Below, one piece after another: positions 10,267 through 19,187 of a stretch of 64,000 nucleotides of DNA. The notes under the pieces were generated by a model. That model saw nothing but the letters and a program-made list of their open reading frames with translations, searched no databases and was not told the DNA's origin. How positions within the stretch are numbered: position 1 is the stretch's first letter; every line of letters starts with the position of its first letter. Origin of the DNA: Lewinellaceae bacterium (GTDB lineage: Bacteria; Bacteroidota; Bacteroidia; Chitinophagales; Saprospiraceae). A program made the position numbers and the translations under genes. The stretch lies in contig JACJYQ010000003.1 of NCBI GenBank assembly GCA_020636025.1, positions 310,001 through 374,000 of the forward strand. The letters are read 5' to 3'.

Positions 10267-10423
10267 TATTGGATTATGCATATTATGTATGGCGAAGGGT
10301 TGAGCGATTTGTTCGCGGTGACTCGGTTATTACAGGAATGACCAGCAACCGCGTCAGGGCTAATCCTTATTTTTGAGTTGGCCCATACCTAAATTCAATA
10401 CTCGTTCTTATCAAATTGATTCA

Positions 10424-10858
10424 ATGACACATAAATTGATTTGCCTGTTTGTTTGCTTGCTTTGTTTTACTCAATGTACCCCCAAAAAGCCTAAAGGCAC
10501 TGAACCAGTGTCGAAAACCGGATTAAGAATTGTATACAAACCAACCCGCGGGCAATCCTACATCGACGAGAATGGAGCCAAATATCAACTCAGGCATATT
10601 CCGGCTACTTTTACAAATGATGCTACAGTTCCTATTCAGGTTCAGATAGCTTTGTCAAAGGATTATGATTACCCCGCAGTAATTAATGACCGGCAATTCA
10701 GGGTTTTCCCAATGCCAAGAGTGTGGGGCCTCGACGGAGTGGAGAAAGGGAACATCAGATTAAATATTGACAGAATTTTTCAGCTTGATGAAGTCGCCAA
10801 GGCTCATCAATATATGGAGGACAACATAGCAAAAGGAAAACTTGTGGTTAAAATGTAG
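10424..10858 (+). CDS. Chimeric lipoprotein: lipoprotein N-terminus joined to a quinone-oxidoreductase-like tail
   Basis: 144 residues from the ATG at 10424; an upstream in-frame TTG at 10373 would only add residues before the signal peptide. Residues 1-18 are a lipoprotein signal with lipobox FTQC (Cys18). Residues about 19-105 are an unrecognised domain. Residues about 107-144 (VEKGNIRLNIDRIFQL, then EVAKAHQYMEDNIAKGKLVV) closely resemble the last 40 residues of medium-chain dehydrogenases, including the one encoded at 48025-48948. A periplasmic lipoprotein has no obvious use for that segment, so the gene may be a deletion fusion. It may be a decaying gene. Confidence 0.6.
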   Translation: MTHKLICLFVCLLCFTQCTPKKPKGTEPVSKTGLRIVYKPTRGQSYIDENGAKYQLRHIPATFTNDATVPIQVQIALSKDYDYPAVINDRQFRVFPMPRVWGLDGVEKGNIRLNIDRIFQLDEVAKAHQYMEDNIAKGKLVVKM

Positions 10859-10889
10859 GTTCTCAACACTTTTCCAGTATTGGCTCAGT

Positions 10890-11612
10890 CTACGGGTTCA
10901 TCCGCTTAAAAGCCCCCGCCAGTTGTTCTGGTCCGGCATTCAACATAATTTCACTAAAACCGAAGGTAAGCGCCTCTCGACCTTCCTTGAGTTGCATGAA
11001 GATAGTTTCTATGAAGTCGCTCACAGGCGGCTGGCCATCGTGTAAGCCTTTCCCTCCAAGGTCGGTATTCAGGGCCGGAGGGATGATCTCAATCACCTCA
11101 ACCCCCTTTTCTTTGGCGAGGTGCCTTTGAGAGAGGGTAAATGAATGCATAAATGCCTTGGTAGCGCTGTACACCGGGACTTTGGTCAATGGCACAAAGG
11201 ACAAGCCCGAAGTGACATTCATTAAAGTTATGGGCGATGCAAGCTCCAGGAACAGCGACGCGAGATGAAGAGGCGCTATGATGTTGCACTCAATCTCCAT
11301 TTTCGCTTTGTCATAGAAATCCTCGTCTGAAGTGTGCATCCAGTTTTGAATACCGGCATTGTTGATCAATACATTCAAATCCGGATGATTTTCTTTGACC
11401 CAATTGAATAAGTCCTCTCTCTGTGATTCAATAGACAGATCACAAACCCTGGAAACAACCTCGGGATGTTTGTCGGTAACCTCTTTAAGCACTTTGGCGC
11501 GGCGACCGCAAATAATTACGGTGTTCCCTTCTTGTACAAAGCGCTCTGTAAGTCCCAGGCCTATCCCAGAGCCACCGCCTGTGATGAGTATTTTGTTGTT
11601 GGATAATTGCAT
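10890..11612 (-). CDS. Short-chain dehydrogenase/reductase, DltE-like
   Basis: 240 residues from the ATG at 11612; an earlier in-frame start would add 32 residues without family support. The Rossmann motif TGGGSGIG lies near residues 11-18, NNAG near 86-89 and the catalytic YSATK near 148-152, with Ser upstream. This is an NAD(P)H-dependent oxidoreductase of the classical SDR type. It resembles the second SDR of this window at 60049-60774, including an E-I/F-I-P-P motif after the active site. Substrate is unknown. It appears to be a single-gene unit; the 457 bases upstream lead to divergent katG. Confidence 0.9.
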   Translation of the reverse strand: MQLSNNKILITGGGSGIGLGLTERFVQEGNTVIICGRRAKVLKEVTDKHPEVVSRVCDLSIESQREDLFNWVKENHPDLNVLINNAGIQNWMHTSDEDFYDKAKMEIECNIIAPLHLASLFLELASPITLMNVTSGLSFVPLTKVPVYSATKAFMHSFTLSQRHLAKEKGVEVIEIIPPALNTDLGGKGLHDGQPPVSDFIETIFMQLKEGREALTFGFSEIMLNAGPEQLAGAFKRMNP

Positions 11613-12069
11613 GATAATGGGTTGTAGGATGAGCCGCAAAGGTGTGGCAGCTTTTCGGAATGATGGTAGCCTGGGAAGTACTTTAATCGTTAAGTTATTC
11701 GATCTCAATGATCATATCCTCAAGATATTGCGTGTAAGTTGTAGCGGAAATAAGTATGACAAAGGCAGTTACAAAATGAAATGTTCTGGGACTCATGAAT
11801 GTGGAAATTGAGTTTAGCCTGATACTTGCTCAAACGCATTAATTGTCAAAAGTGCATTCTCTCATCACTCACCACTCCGCCCTCACCACTCCGCACTCAA
11901 AAAGGTGATTTCTATCATAGATTTTATCAATGTCCTGATAATAACAATCAATAAAAATTATCAATTCAAAGGGCTAATTTTGTACGAATCCAACCATTCC
12001 CGAATCAAATACGGGACAGGTCAAATTACCTAATCATAAAATCACACAAATCACAGTACAGACAATAAT
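11613..12069. other. Intergenic region between divergent SDR and katG
   Basis: 457 bases with no convincing gene. The SDR side contains nothing distinctive. The katG side has short direct repeats (CACTCACCACTCCGC-like, about 11867-11900), an AT-rich stretch with inverted repeats and a promoter-like element, which are listed separately. Confidence 0.5.
11924..11982 (+). promoter_or_regulatory. katG promoter region with inverted repeat
   Basis: TAATTTTG at 11975-11982 matches the Bacteroidota -7 consensus TAnnTTTG and lies 88 bases before the katG start. Upstream, TTATCA-6-TGATAA (11924-11941) is a perfect inverted repeat of the size expected for a dimeric regulator, near further CTATCATAG and TATCA words. 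Peroxide regulators such as OxyR or PerR usually control katG; which one acts here is not shown. No good -33 TTTG is present. Confidence 0.4.
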
Positions 12070-14301
12070 ATGAACAAAACAGAATCACATACCCAAAACG
12101 GAAACGGGGCCAGCAAGTGCCCATTCATGGGTGGACAACTCAAAGCCATTGGCGGGGGCGGTACCACCAACCAGGATTGGTGGCCCAACCAGTTGAAGTT
12201 GAACATCCTTCGCCAGAATTCAGAAAAAGTGAATCCGATGGATCCGGATTTCAACTATGCGGAAGCTTTTCAAAGTCTTGACCTAAAGGCTGTGAAAAAA
12301 GACATCTATGACTTAATGACCGACTCTCAGAGCTGGTGGCCGGCCGACTGGGGTCATTACGGACCTTTCTTTATCCGAATGGCCTGGCATAGCGCGGGTA
12401 CCTACCGTATTTCCGACGGTCGCGGTGGCGCGGGTTCCGGTACGCAGCGTTTTGCTCCGCTAAACAGCTGGCCTGACAACGTAAACCTGGATAAAGCGCG
12501 CTTGCTGCTTTGGCCGGTGAAACAGAAATACGGCAACAAGATCTCCTGGGCAGACCTGATGGTATTGGCCGGAAACTGCGCCCTGGAATCCATGGGCTTT
12601 AAGACCTTTGGTTTTGCCGGTGGCCGTGAAGATGTATGGCAGCCGGAAGAAGACGTGTATTGGGGCTCCGAAGCCGAGTGGCTGGCGGATAAGCGTTACA
12701 ACGGTAGTCGCCAGGAACTGGAAAACCCGCTTGCCGCTGTTCAAATGGGTTTGATTTACGTAAACCCGGAAGGCCCTAACGGAAATCCCGATCCGGTACT
12801 CGCTGCTCAGGATATTCGCGAAACATTCGGCCGTATGGCGATGAACGATTACGAAACCGTGGCTTTGATCGCCGGCGGACACTCCTTTGGTAAAACACAC
12901 GGCGCTGCCGATCCAAACAAATATGTAGCTCGCGAACCAGCGGCAGCTACCATTGAAGAGCAAAGTACCGGCTGGAACAACAGCTTTGGCAAAGGCCATT
13001 CTGAAGACACGATCAGTTCCGGACTGGAAGGCGCCTGGACAACCACGCCTACTAAATGGAGCAATAATTTCTTTGAAAACCTCTTTGGATACGAATGGGA
13101 ACTCACCAAGAGTCCGGCAGGCGCTCATCAGTGGCGACCAAAGAACGGCGCAGGTGAAGGTCTTGTCCCCGATGCTCACGTAGCTGGAAAGAACCACGCG
13201 CCTTTCATGCTAACCACAGACTTGTCGCTTCGCTTCGATCCGATCTACGAGCCTATTTCCCGTCATTTTTACGAAAATCCGGATGAGTTCGCCGATGCTT
13301 TCGCCCGTGCCTGGTACAAACTGACGCACCGCGATATGGGACCTCGTTCCCGCTATCTCGGGTCTGAAGTACCTGCAGAAGAGCTGATCTGGCAGGATCC
13401 GGTTCCAGCCGTTGACCACGCGCTGATCGGCAAGCAGGACATCGCCGAGCTAAAAGAAAAGATCCTGAACTCTGGACTGTCTGTAGCGCAACTGGTTTCT
13501 ACTGCCTGGGCTTCTGCATCTACTTTCCGCGGTTCCGACAAGCGCGGTGGCGCCAATGGTGCACGCATCCGCCTGGCTCCGCAGAAAGACTGGAAAGTAA
13601 ACAACCCGGCTCAACTGGCCAAGGTGTTGCAAACACTGGAAGGCATTCAGGCCGATTTCAATAAAGCAGCAAGTGGTGGCAAAAAAGTTTCCCTGGCCGA
13701 TTTGATCGTGCTGGGTGGAAATGCAGCCATTGAGCAAGCGGCAAAAAAAGCCGGACATGATGTAAAAGTTCCTTTCTCCGCAGGCCGCACCGATGCTACT
13801 CAAGAGCAAACCGATGTGGATTCTTTTGCAGTGCTGGAGCCAAAAGCTGACGGCTTCCGCAATTACATTAAGCCAGGTTATGATGTATCTGCCGAAGAAT
13901 TGCTGGTTGACAAAGCTCAGCTGATGACCCTGACTGCGCCTGAAATGACGGTGTTGGTGGGTGGTATGCGCGTGTTGAATGCGAATTACGATGGTTCCAA
14001 CCACGGAGTTTTCACAGATCGTCCGGAAACACTCACAAACGATTTCTTTGTAAACTTGCTTGATCTGGGTACCAAGTGGAGCGCCACTTCCAAATCACAG
14101 GATGTGTTCGAGGGACGCGACCGCGCCACCGGCAGTCACAAATGGACCGGCTCCCGTGTTGATCTGATCTTTGGCTCAAATACCGAGCTTCGCGCCCTTG
14201 CCGAAGTATATGGTAGCGCCGATGGTGGTCAGAAATTTGTGTATGATTTTGTAGCAGCATGGGCAAAAGTGATGAATTTGGATCGCTTTGATCTGGCTTG
14301 A
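12070..14301 (+). CDS. katG: Catalase-peroxidase
   Basis: 743 residues, full length for KatG. The N-terminal catalytic half has the distal haem triad in RMAWHSAG (R103, W106, H107) and the proximal haem ligand H271 in GGHSFGKTHG. Tyr230 (LIYVNPEG) and the Met in the following helix supply, with W106, the Met-Tyr-Trp cross-link needed for catalase activity. The C-terminal half repeats the fold without haem. The enzyme removes hydrogen peroxide by dismutation or by peroxidase turnover. It ends in a strong terminator and is followed by a repeat array. No signal peptide is seen, so it is cytoplasmic. Confidence 0.98.
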   Translation: MNKTESHTQNGNGASKCPFMGGQLKAIGGGGTTNQDWWPNQLKLNILRQNSEKVNPMDPDFNYAEAFQSLDLKAVKKDIYDLMTDSQSWWPADWGHYGPFFIRMAWHSAGTYRISDGRGGAGSGTQRFAPLNSWPDNVNLDKARLLLWPVKQKYGNKISWADLMVLAGNCALESMGFKTFGFAGGREDVWQPEEDVYWGSEAEWLADKRYNGSRQELENPLAAVQMGLIYVNPEGPNGNPDPVLAAQDIRETFGRMAMNDYETVALIAGGHSFGKTHGAADPNKYVAREPAAATIEEQSTGWNNSFGKGHSEDTISSGLEGAWTTTPTKWSNNFFENLFGYEWELTKSPAGAHQWRPKNGAGEGLVPDAHVAGKNHAPFMLTTDLSLRFDPIYEPISRHFYENPDEFADAFARAWYKLTHRDMGPRSRYLGSEVPAEELIWQDPVPAVDHALIGKQDIAELKEKILNSGLSVAQLVSTAWASASTFRGSDKRGGANGARIRLAPQKDWKVNNPAQLAKVLQTLEGIQADFNKAASGGKKVSLADLIVLGGNAAIEQAAKKAGHDVKVPFSAGRTDATQEQTDVDSFAVLEPKADGFRNYIKPGYDVSAEELLVDKAQLMTLTAPEMTVLVGGMRVLNANYDGSNHGVFTDRPETLTNDFFVNLLDLGTKWSATSKSQDVFEGRDRATGSHKWTGSRVDLIFGSNTELRALAEVYGSADGGQKFVYDFVAAWAKVMNLDRFDLA

Positions 14302-14326
14302 AATAATTGAAAATTTGACATAATAA

Positions 14327-14362
14327 AGGCGACCTCGAGATATCGGGGTCGCCTCTTTTTTT
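14327..14362 (+). terminator. Rho-independent terminator of katG
   Basis: The stem AGGCGACC (14327-14334) pairs with GGTCGCCT (14347-14354). A C and seven T residues follow to 14362. It lies 25 bases after the katG stop, a textbook intrinsic terminator. Confidence 0.85.
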
Positions 14363-14397
14363 ATGATGACAAGGGGGTAGAGGTGTTGAATGTCATT

Positions 14398-15387
14398 TGT
14401 TGAGATGTTCAACCCTTTCAGGGTTGGGGTTTCACGGGATCGTAAGCCCCGCATTTCATACGGGGCTTTTTGACGTTGCATCCCTTCGGGATAGTCAACA
14501 CACGTTTGGCCACAGTTGAAGAAGACATGGCATGCCGAGCACATGCAAAACCCTGAAAGGGTTACACTATGCATAGCCCCGGATGGGAATCTGGGGCATG
14601 TATCGTGTTATTAATTTCCCAACCCTGAAGGGGTTGAATACCCCCTGTTGAGATGTTCAACCCCTTCAGGGTTGGGTTCTCTCGGGATCGCAGGCCCCGC
14701 ATTTCATACGGGGCTTTTTGAAGTTGTATCCCTTCGGGATAGTCAACGCACATTTGGTTACAGTTGAAGAAGACTTGGCATGCCGAGCACTTGTAAAACC
14801 CTGAAAGGGTTACACTATGCATAGCCCCGGATGAGAATCCGGGGCATGTATCGCGATATTATTTTTCCAACCCTGAAGGGGTTGAATGTCAATTGTTGAG
14901 ATGTTCAACCCTTTCAGGGTTGGGTTTCACGGGATCGTAAGCCCCGCATTTCATACAGGGCTTTTTGAAGTTATATCCCTTCGGATAGTCAACACACAAT
15001 TGGCCACAGTTGAAGAAGACTTGGCATGCCGAGCACATGCAAAACCCTGAAAGGGTTAAACAATGGATAGCCCCGGATGAGAATCCGGGGCATGTATCAC
15101 GTAATTATTTTTCCAACCCTGAAGGGGGTGAATGTCAATTGTTGAGATGTTCAACCCTTTCAGGATTGGGGTTTCACGGGATCGTAAGCCCCGCATTTCA
15201 TACGGGGCTTTTTGAAGTTGTATCCCTTCGGGATAGTCAACACACAATTAGCCACAGTTGAAGAAGACTTGGCATGCCGAGCACATGCAAAACCCTGAAA
15301 GGGTTAAACAATGCATAGCCCCGGATGAGAATCCGGGGCATGTATCGTGTTATTAATTTTCCAACCCTGAAGGGGTTGAATACCATT
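14398..15387. repeat. Tandem array of four ~248-bp hairpin-rich repeats
   Basis: Units begin at 14398, 14646, 14894 and 15140 (spacing 248, 248, 246), and a degenerate fifth start is visible near 15388. Each unit has the same ordered set of inverted repeats: CAACCCTTTCAGGGTTG, GCCCCGCATTTCATACGGGGC, TCCCTTCGGGA, a second AACCCTGAAAGGGTT, GCCCCGGATGAGAATCCGGGGC (split palindrome) and CCAACCCTGAAGGGGTTGA. Copies are near-identical. The array fills the gap between katG and the antiporter gene. It resembles complex REP/BIME-like arrays. Short frames open on the minus strand repeat in every unit and are by-products. Confidence 0.9.
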
Positions 15388-15434
15388 TATTGAGGTGCAA
15401 CATCAACCGAGGTGCCAAAACCTATCTCGAAAAA

Positions 15435-17324
15435 TCAACTCATTTTCACCCTAGTGTCTTCCAACGCGGTATCAGATCCGAAAACATGCAACACATCACC
15501 TTGTTGCAACTGGGTTTCCCGATTCGGAATAAAAAAGGTGTTTCCTCTTTTGATCAATAACACAATGGCTTCCGGGTGAAAAGGTATTTCATCAAAATTG
15601 CTTTCACTCAGATTATTGCTTTTGAGCAGGATTTCTTCTACGCTAAAGCTTTCGAGCGATTCAAGCAGGGCGTGATATGTATTGGGTCTCAGGATCAGGT
15701 TTTCAATGGTGGTGGCCATAACACCGGTTTCATCCACGGTATCCACGCCCAGACCCTTCATGATGCTACGGGTGGCAGATTTATTCGACTTTGAAATGAT
15801 GTGTTCATGCAATAAATCATTTCGAAGCAATTTGCTGATGGTCAGGTTTTTCCGGGATGATCCTGTATTCACGACAACAACATCTGAGGAGTTCAGGCCT
15901 ATTTTGGAATAAATATCCAGTTTGCTGCCGTCTCCTTCTATGCAGTTCAATCCGTTATCAGCCAGTTCCTTCGCCCTTTCGCTGTTTTTTTCAATGATGA
16001 TTGATTTTTTTCCGTGCATATTCAGGCGTTTGGCCAGTACCACCCCAATTTTACTTCCACCGACGATTACCGTTTTTTGACCAACCTGTTTCCCGCTGGG
16101 CAGTATCCAATTATACAAAACTGGAGAAGCAAAACAGGTAATAATGGCCATGATCACTATACTGGCATTGATACCCGCAGTAATAATTCCAAGCTCCAGT
16201 CCAATGGCGGAGGCGGCGATGATCAAACTCAATCTGGATGACATAAGGAAACCACCGGCAAGGGCTCTTCGCCAACCAAACAGTTTTTGCCAGAGCAGGG
16301 CCGGTAAAAACTTGACCATAAAGAGCAGGAGTAGCAGAACTATTAAAAACCAGCTCAGCGACTCATCAAATTCTTTAAATGCTGACGGGTCGAACGATAC
16401 CCCTACCATGATGAAAAAGATAGGGATGAAAAATCCGTAACCCATTCCATCCAATTTCAACAGCATTACCGAGCGCTCGTTGTGGAGCATGGTGGAAAGT
16501 ACCAATCCGATCAAAAAGGAGCCGAGCAATACGGCTTCTTCTCCAATTACCTGGGCGAGTACCACAAATAGCATGATGAGCAACACAGTACCCCTGATCC
16601 GGATCTGCGAAGAGGCATGCGATAATTTGAAGGCTTGCTTCTTGAAAAAAGGAATGTTTTTAAGTTTTCCGGCCAGGTAATAGGCCAGTATAAATACCAG
16701 AAACAAAAAGAAAATGTAGAGTAGTTCGGCCTGGAAACCGTTTTTGATGATGGCCGTGGTAAAGGTGAACAAAACAATGCTGAAAATATCGGCAACTGCC
16801 GCGGCTACCACGATCATTTGTCCATATTTATTCCTGATCTCACCATTGTCTTTCAGTACAGGAAGCACAATACCCACCGAGGTGGTGACCATGATGAGTG
16901 AAAAATACCAGACGTCGGGAATTTTGAAGAACCCGGAAAGCAGCCAGGCCCCGGTGTAGGCAATTACCAGCGATAACACAAAATAGAGTACACCAACCAG
17001 CAAGGGGTTTTTAATAAATCGTATGTAGGTCAGTTTTTTTCTTGGGAAGGAGGCGATTATCTGATCTACATCAATTTCCAGCCCGCTCAGAAACATCAGA
17101 AATATAAACCCGGTTAGGGCGAAAAACTCCAGTATCCTGAAACTCTCATGATCAATTCCATCCAGCACATAATGACCAATCACATAGCCCAGCATTATTT
17201 CTATGATCACGGAAGGGATCTTGGACAGTCGGAGAACGGAAAGCAACAAGGGTGTTCCCCAGGCGATGGCCGATACAACCAGTAATGGGAAATAGTCGAA
17301 ATTGAAGGAAAGGTTCAGATACAT
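15435..17324 (-). CDS. CPA2-family cation/proton antiporter with TrkA_N and TrkA_C domains
   Basis: 629 residues from the ATG at 17324; an in-frame start at 17375 would add 17 residues. Residues about 1-385 are a polytopic Na+/H+ exchanger-type membrane domain with about a dozen hydrophobic segments. A TrkA_N (RCK) Rossmann domain follows, marked by VIVGGSKIGVVLAKRL, which binds NAD(H) or nucleotide. A TrkA_C domain occupies the last about 75 residues (EEILLKS to DVLHVFGSD). This architecture is that of KefB/KefC-like and other CPA2 potassium or sodium/proton antiporters, gated by the cytosolic RCK domains. Ion specificity cannot be read. It lies 81 bases downstream of the cyclase gene on the same strand. 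Confidence 0.9.
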   Translation of the reverse strand: MYLNLSFNFDYFPLLVVSAIAWGTPLLLSVLRLSKIPSVIIEIMLGYVIGHYVLDGIDHESFRILEFFALTGFIFLMFLSGLEIDVDQIIASFPRKKLTYIRFIKNPLLVGVLYFVLSLVIAYTGAWLLSGFFKIPDVWYFSLIMVTTSVGIVLPVLKDNGEIRNKYGQMIVVAAAVADIFSIVLFTFTTAIIKNGFQAELLYIFFLFLVFILAYYLAGKLKNIPFFKKQAFKLSHASSQIRIRGTVLLIMLFVVLAQVIGEEAVLLGSFLIGLVLSTMLHNERSVMLLKLDGMGYGFFIPIFFIMVGVSFDPSAFKEFDESLSWFLIVLLLLLFMVKFLPALLWQKLFGWRRALAGGFLMSSRLSLIIAASAIGLELGIITAGINASIVIMAIITCFASPVLYNWILPSGKQVGQKTVIVGGSKIGVVLAKRLNMHGKKSIIIEKNSERAKELADNGLNCIEGDGSKLDIYSKIGLNSSDVVVVNTGSSRKNLTISKLLRNDLLHEHIISKSNKSATRSIMKGLGVDTVDETGVMATTIENLILRPNTYHALLESLESFSVEEILLKSNNLSESNFDEIPFHPEAIVLLIKRGNTFFIPNRETQLQQGDVLHVFGSDTALEDTRVKMS

Positions 17325-17405
17325 AAGTGGAGCGCTGCAAGGGCAAATAACGCATAAATAATCCAACAAATGCACAAATCTTATGGAGGCTCAATCGAAA
17401 ACACC

Positions 17406-19187
17406 CTAGGCCATCTTTTTCCAGTCTACAAAATACATATCCACCATTCCCTTGTTTTTAACCTCCATCTTTCCCCGGTATTCGCAAAAAAAATCGGCTT
17501 GTACCAAATCATAGGTTGCACTGCTGATGTTCACCTTTCCGGCCTCACCGGTAGATTCCATCCTGGCGGCAATGTTTACCGTGTCGCCCCAGATGTCGTA
17601 GGCAAATTTCTTAATGCCTACCACTCCAGAAACAACAGCTCCGGAATGCAATCCGATGCGTATTTCAAGTGGTGTCAACCCTCGCTTTTGGCGTTTTTGT
17701 TGATCCTTTTGCATGAAATCGCGAATCGCCAAAGCGGCTTTTACTGCGTCTATGGCGTGATCTTTTCTGCTTAATGGTAACCCTGCAGCGCACATATAGC
17801 TGTCACCAATGGTCTTGATCTTTTCCACCTGATAGCGCTCTATGATCTTGTCGAACTCGCTGAAGTAATAGTGGATGTCTTTTACCAGTTCATCGGCGCT
17901 CATTTGTTCGCTCAGTGAAGTAAAATCCTTGAAATCGGTAAACATAACCGTGGCAGCTTCTACATGCTTTGCCTGAGCCGCTCCGGTACTTTTCAGTTCT
18001 TTGGCAGTAGCTGGTGGAAGAATGTTCAGCAGCAGGTTCTCGCTCCGTCTTTGCTCCTGCCTGATCTTGATGCGCTGGAACAAAAACATTCCCGAGAATA
18101 GGAGTGCCACGACAAACGCAATCAGCAAGCGATTGCGCAGGTCTTTTTGGCGTTTTAACTCAGTAGCGGCGATTGCATCTTTTTTGTCCTGCTCGTATTT
18201 CATTTCCATGGAAGCAAGCTCTGCTGCCTGTTTTATGTTGGAGGAAGAATCGCGAAGATCCATCAGCTGATTCTTATAGAAATAGGCCGTTTTGTAATCA
18301 CCCATGTCAAAATAAATGTCGTCCAATACATCGTAGGCATGTTCCTTTTCTACGGCTAAGCCGTATTGGTCACACACGTCACGTGCTCTCAAGGCCAGGT
18401 TTAGCGCCGCACGTGTATTGTGCAGTTCCAGGTATTGTTTGGCTATAATCGTTAGTGAATAGGCACAATATTGATTGTTTCCCAGTTGGCAAAAGGTATC
18501 ACAGGCAATTTGTCCGAATTCAACTGCCTTGCGTAAATCGCCTTTCCCTTCCAAAGCCCTGCTCTTGATTAGCAATAAGTGTGCTTTGGCAGTTTGATCA
18601 TTCAGCTTATTCGCCACCGCAAGTCCTTTTTCGATCACTTTTAAAACCTCATCATTGTCCCCGGTTTCAAGCATTGTTGAGGCCACTCCACTTAAGGCAA
18701 TTGCCAAAAGTTGGTTGTTATTGAGCTCTTCATACAGCTTTACAGCTTTCTTGTAACTTTCAATAGCCCGGTCGTTCTGCTGTTGCAATATGTATATACT
18801 ACCGAGTCCCATCAGACAGGAAGCAGTATTAAGCTTGTCGCCTGCTTTTTCTGCAATCGACAGCGCTTCAATATAATACTGCATCCCTATTTTGTTTTCG
18901 GCCCTTATAGCACAATAGTGGTAGCCGGTCAGGTAGAGCGCCCTGGTTTTAAGCGTTGTGAAGTTTTGCTTATCTGCATAATCGCTCACCTTTTGCAGAT
19001 ATTGAAGCGCCGAATCCGGAGAGATTTGGCGCATATTGTAGTAAATCGGTCGCAATAGTGAGGCTTTACCGGTGTCTGTTTTGCACTGCTCAAATACCAA
19101 CTGCAAAGAGTCCACTGTTTGCTGACTCGGTTGGGCCCAACCTGTAGTCAGTAGGAATATCAAGGGCAATAGGAGGACTATTTTCAT
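17406..19187 (-). CDS. TPR-containing membrane class III adenylate cyclase
   Basis: 593 residues from ATG 19187, chosen because a signal peptide follows (MKIVLLLPLIFLLTTGWAQ). Residues about 30-320 are TPR-like helical repeats outside the membrane. One transmembrane segment (LLIAFVVALLFSGMFLF) follows a short coiled segment, then the cyclase domain. Metal-binding aspartates are in FTDFKDF and IGDSYM. The Lys in KIKTIGD and Asp in YDIWGDTVN are the residues that select adenine rather than guanine. It should make cAMP inside in response to something sensed outside. It overlaps the end of the homoserine dehydrogenase frame by 98 bases. A frameshifted paralogue lies at 55792-57716. Confidence 0.92.
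   Translation of the reverse strand: MKIVLLLPLIFLLTTGWAQPSQQTVDSLQLVFEQCKTDTGKASLLRPIYYNMRQISPDSALQYLQKVSDYADKQNFTTLKTRALYLTGYHYCAIRAENKIGMQYYIEALSIAEKAGDKLNTASCLMGLGSIYILQQQNDRAIESYKKAVKLYEELNNNQLLAIALSGVASTMLETGDNDEVLKVIEKGLAVANKLNDQTAKAHLLLIKSRALEGKGDLRKAVEFGQIACDTFCQLGNNQYCAYSLTIIAKQYLELHNTRAALNLALRARDVCDQYGLAVEKEHAYDVLDDIYFDMGDYKTAYFYKNQLMDLRDSSSNIKQAAELASMEMKYEQDKKDAIAATELKRQKDLRNRLLIAFVVALLFSGMFLFQRIKIRQEQRRSENLLLNILPPATAKELKSTGAAQAKHVEAATVMFTDFKDFTSLSEQMSADELVKDIHYYFSEFDKIIERYQVEKIKTIGDSYMCAAGLPLSRKDHAIDAVKAALAIRDFMQKDQQKRQKRGLTPLEIRIGLHSGAVVSGVVGIKKFAYDIWGDTVNIAARMESTGEAGKVNISSATYDLVQADFFCEYRGKMEVKNKGMVDMYFVDWKKMA

Noticed and set aside
11395..11811. A plus-strand gene overlapping the SDR start
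   Set aside because: Antisense to the SDR and with no recognisable protein features.
12460..14004. Open minus-strand frames under katG
   Set aside because: katG is full length with all catalytic residues; the antisense frames follow its codon bias and match nothing.
14398..15387. Short proteins of 60-86 residues on the minus strand in each 248-bp unit
   Set aside because: They run through palindromes, recur with the repeat and change ends between copies. They are by-products of the repeat.
14398..15387. CRISPR array
   Set aside because: The unit is about 248 bp with no unique spacers and no cas genes nearby.
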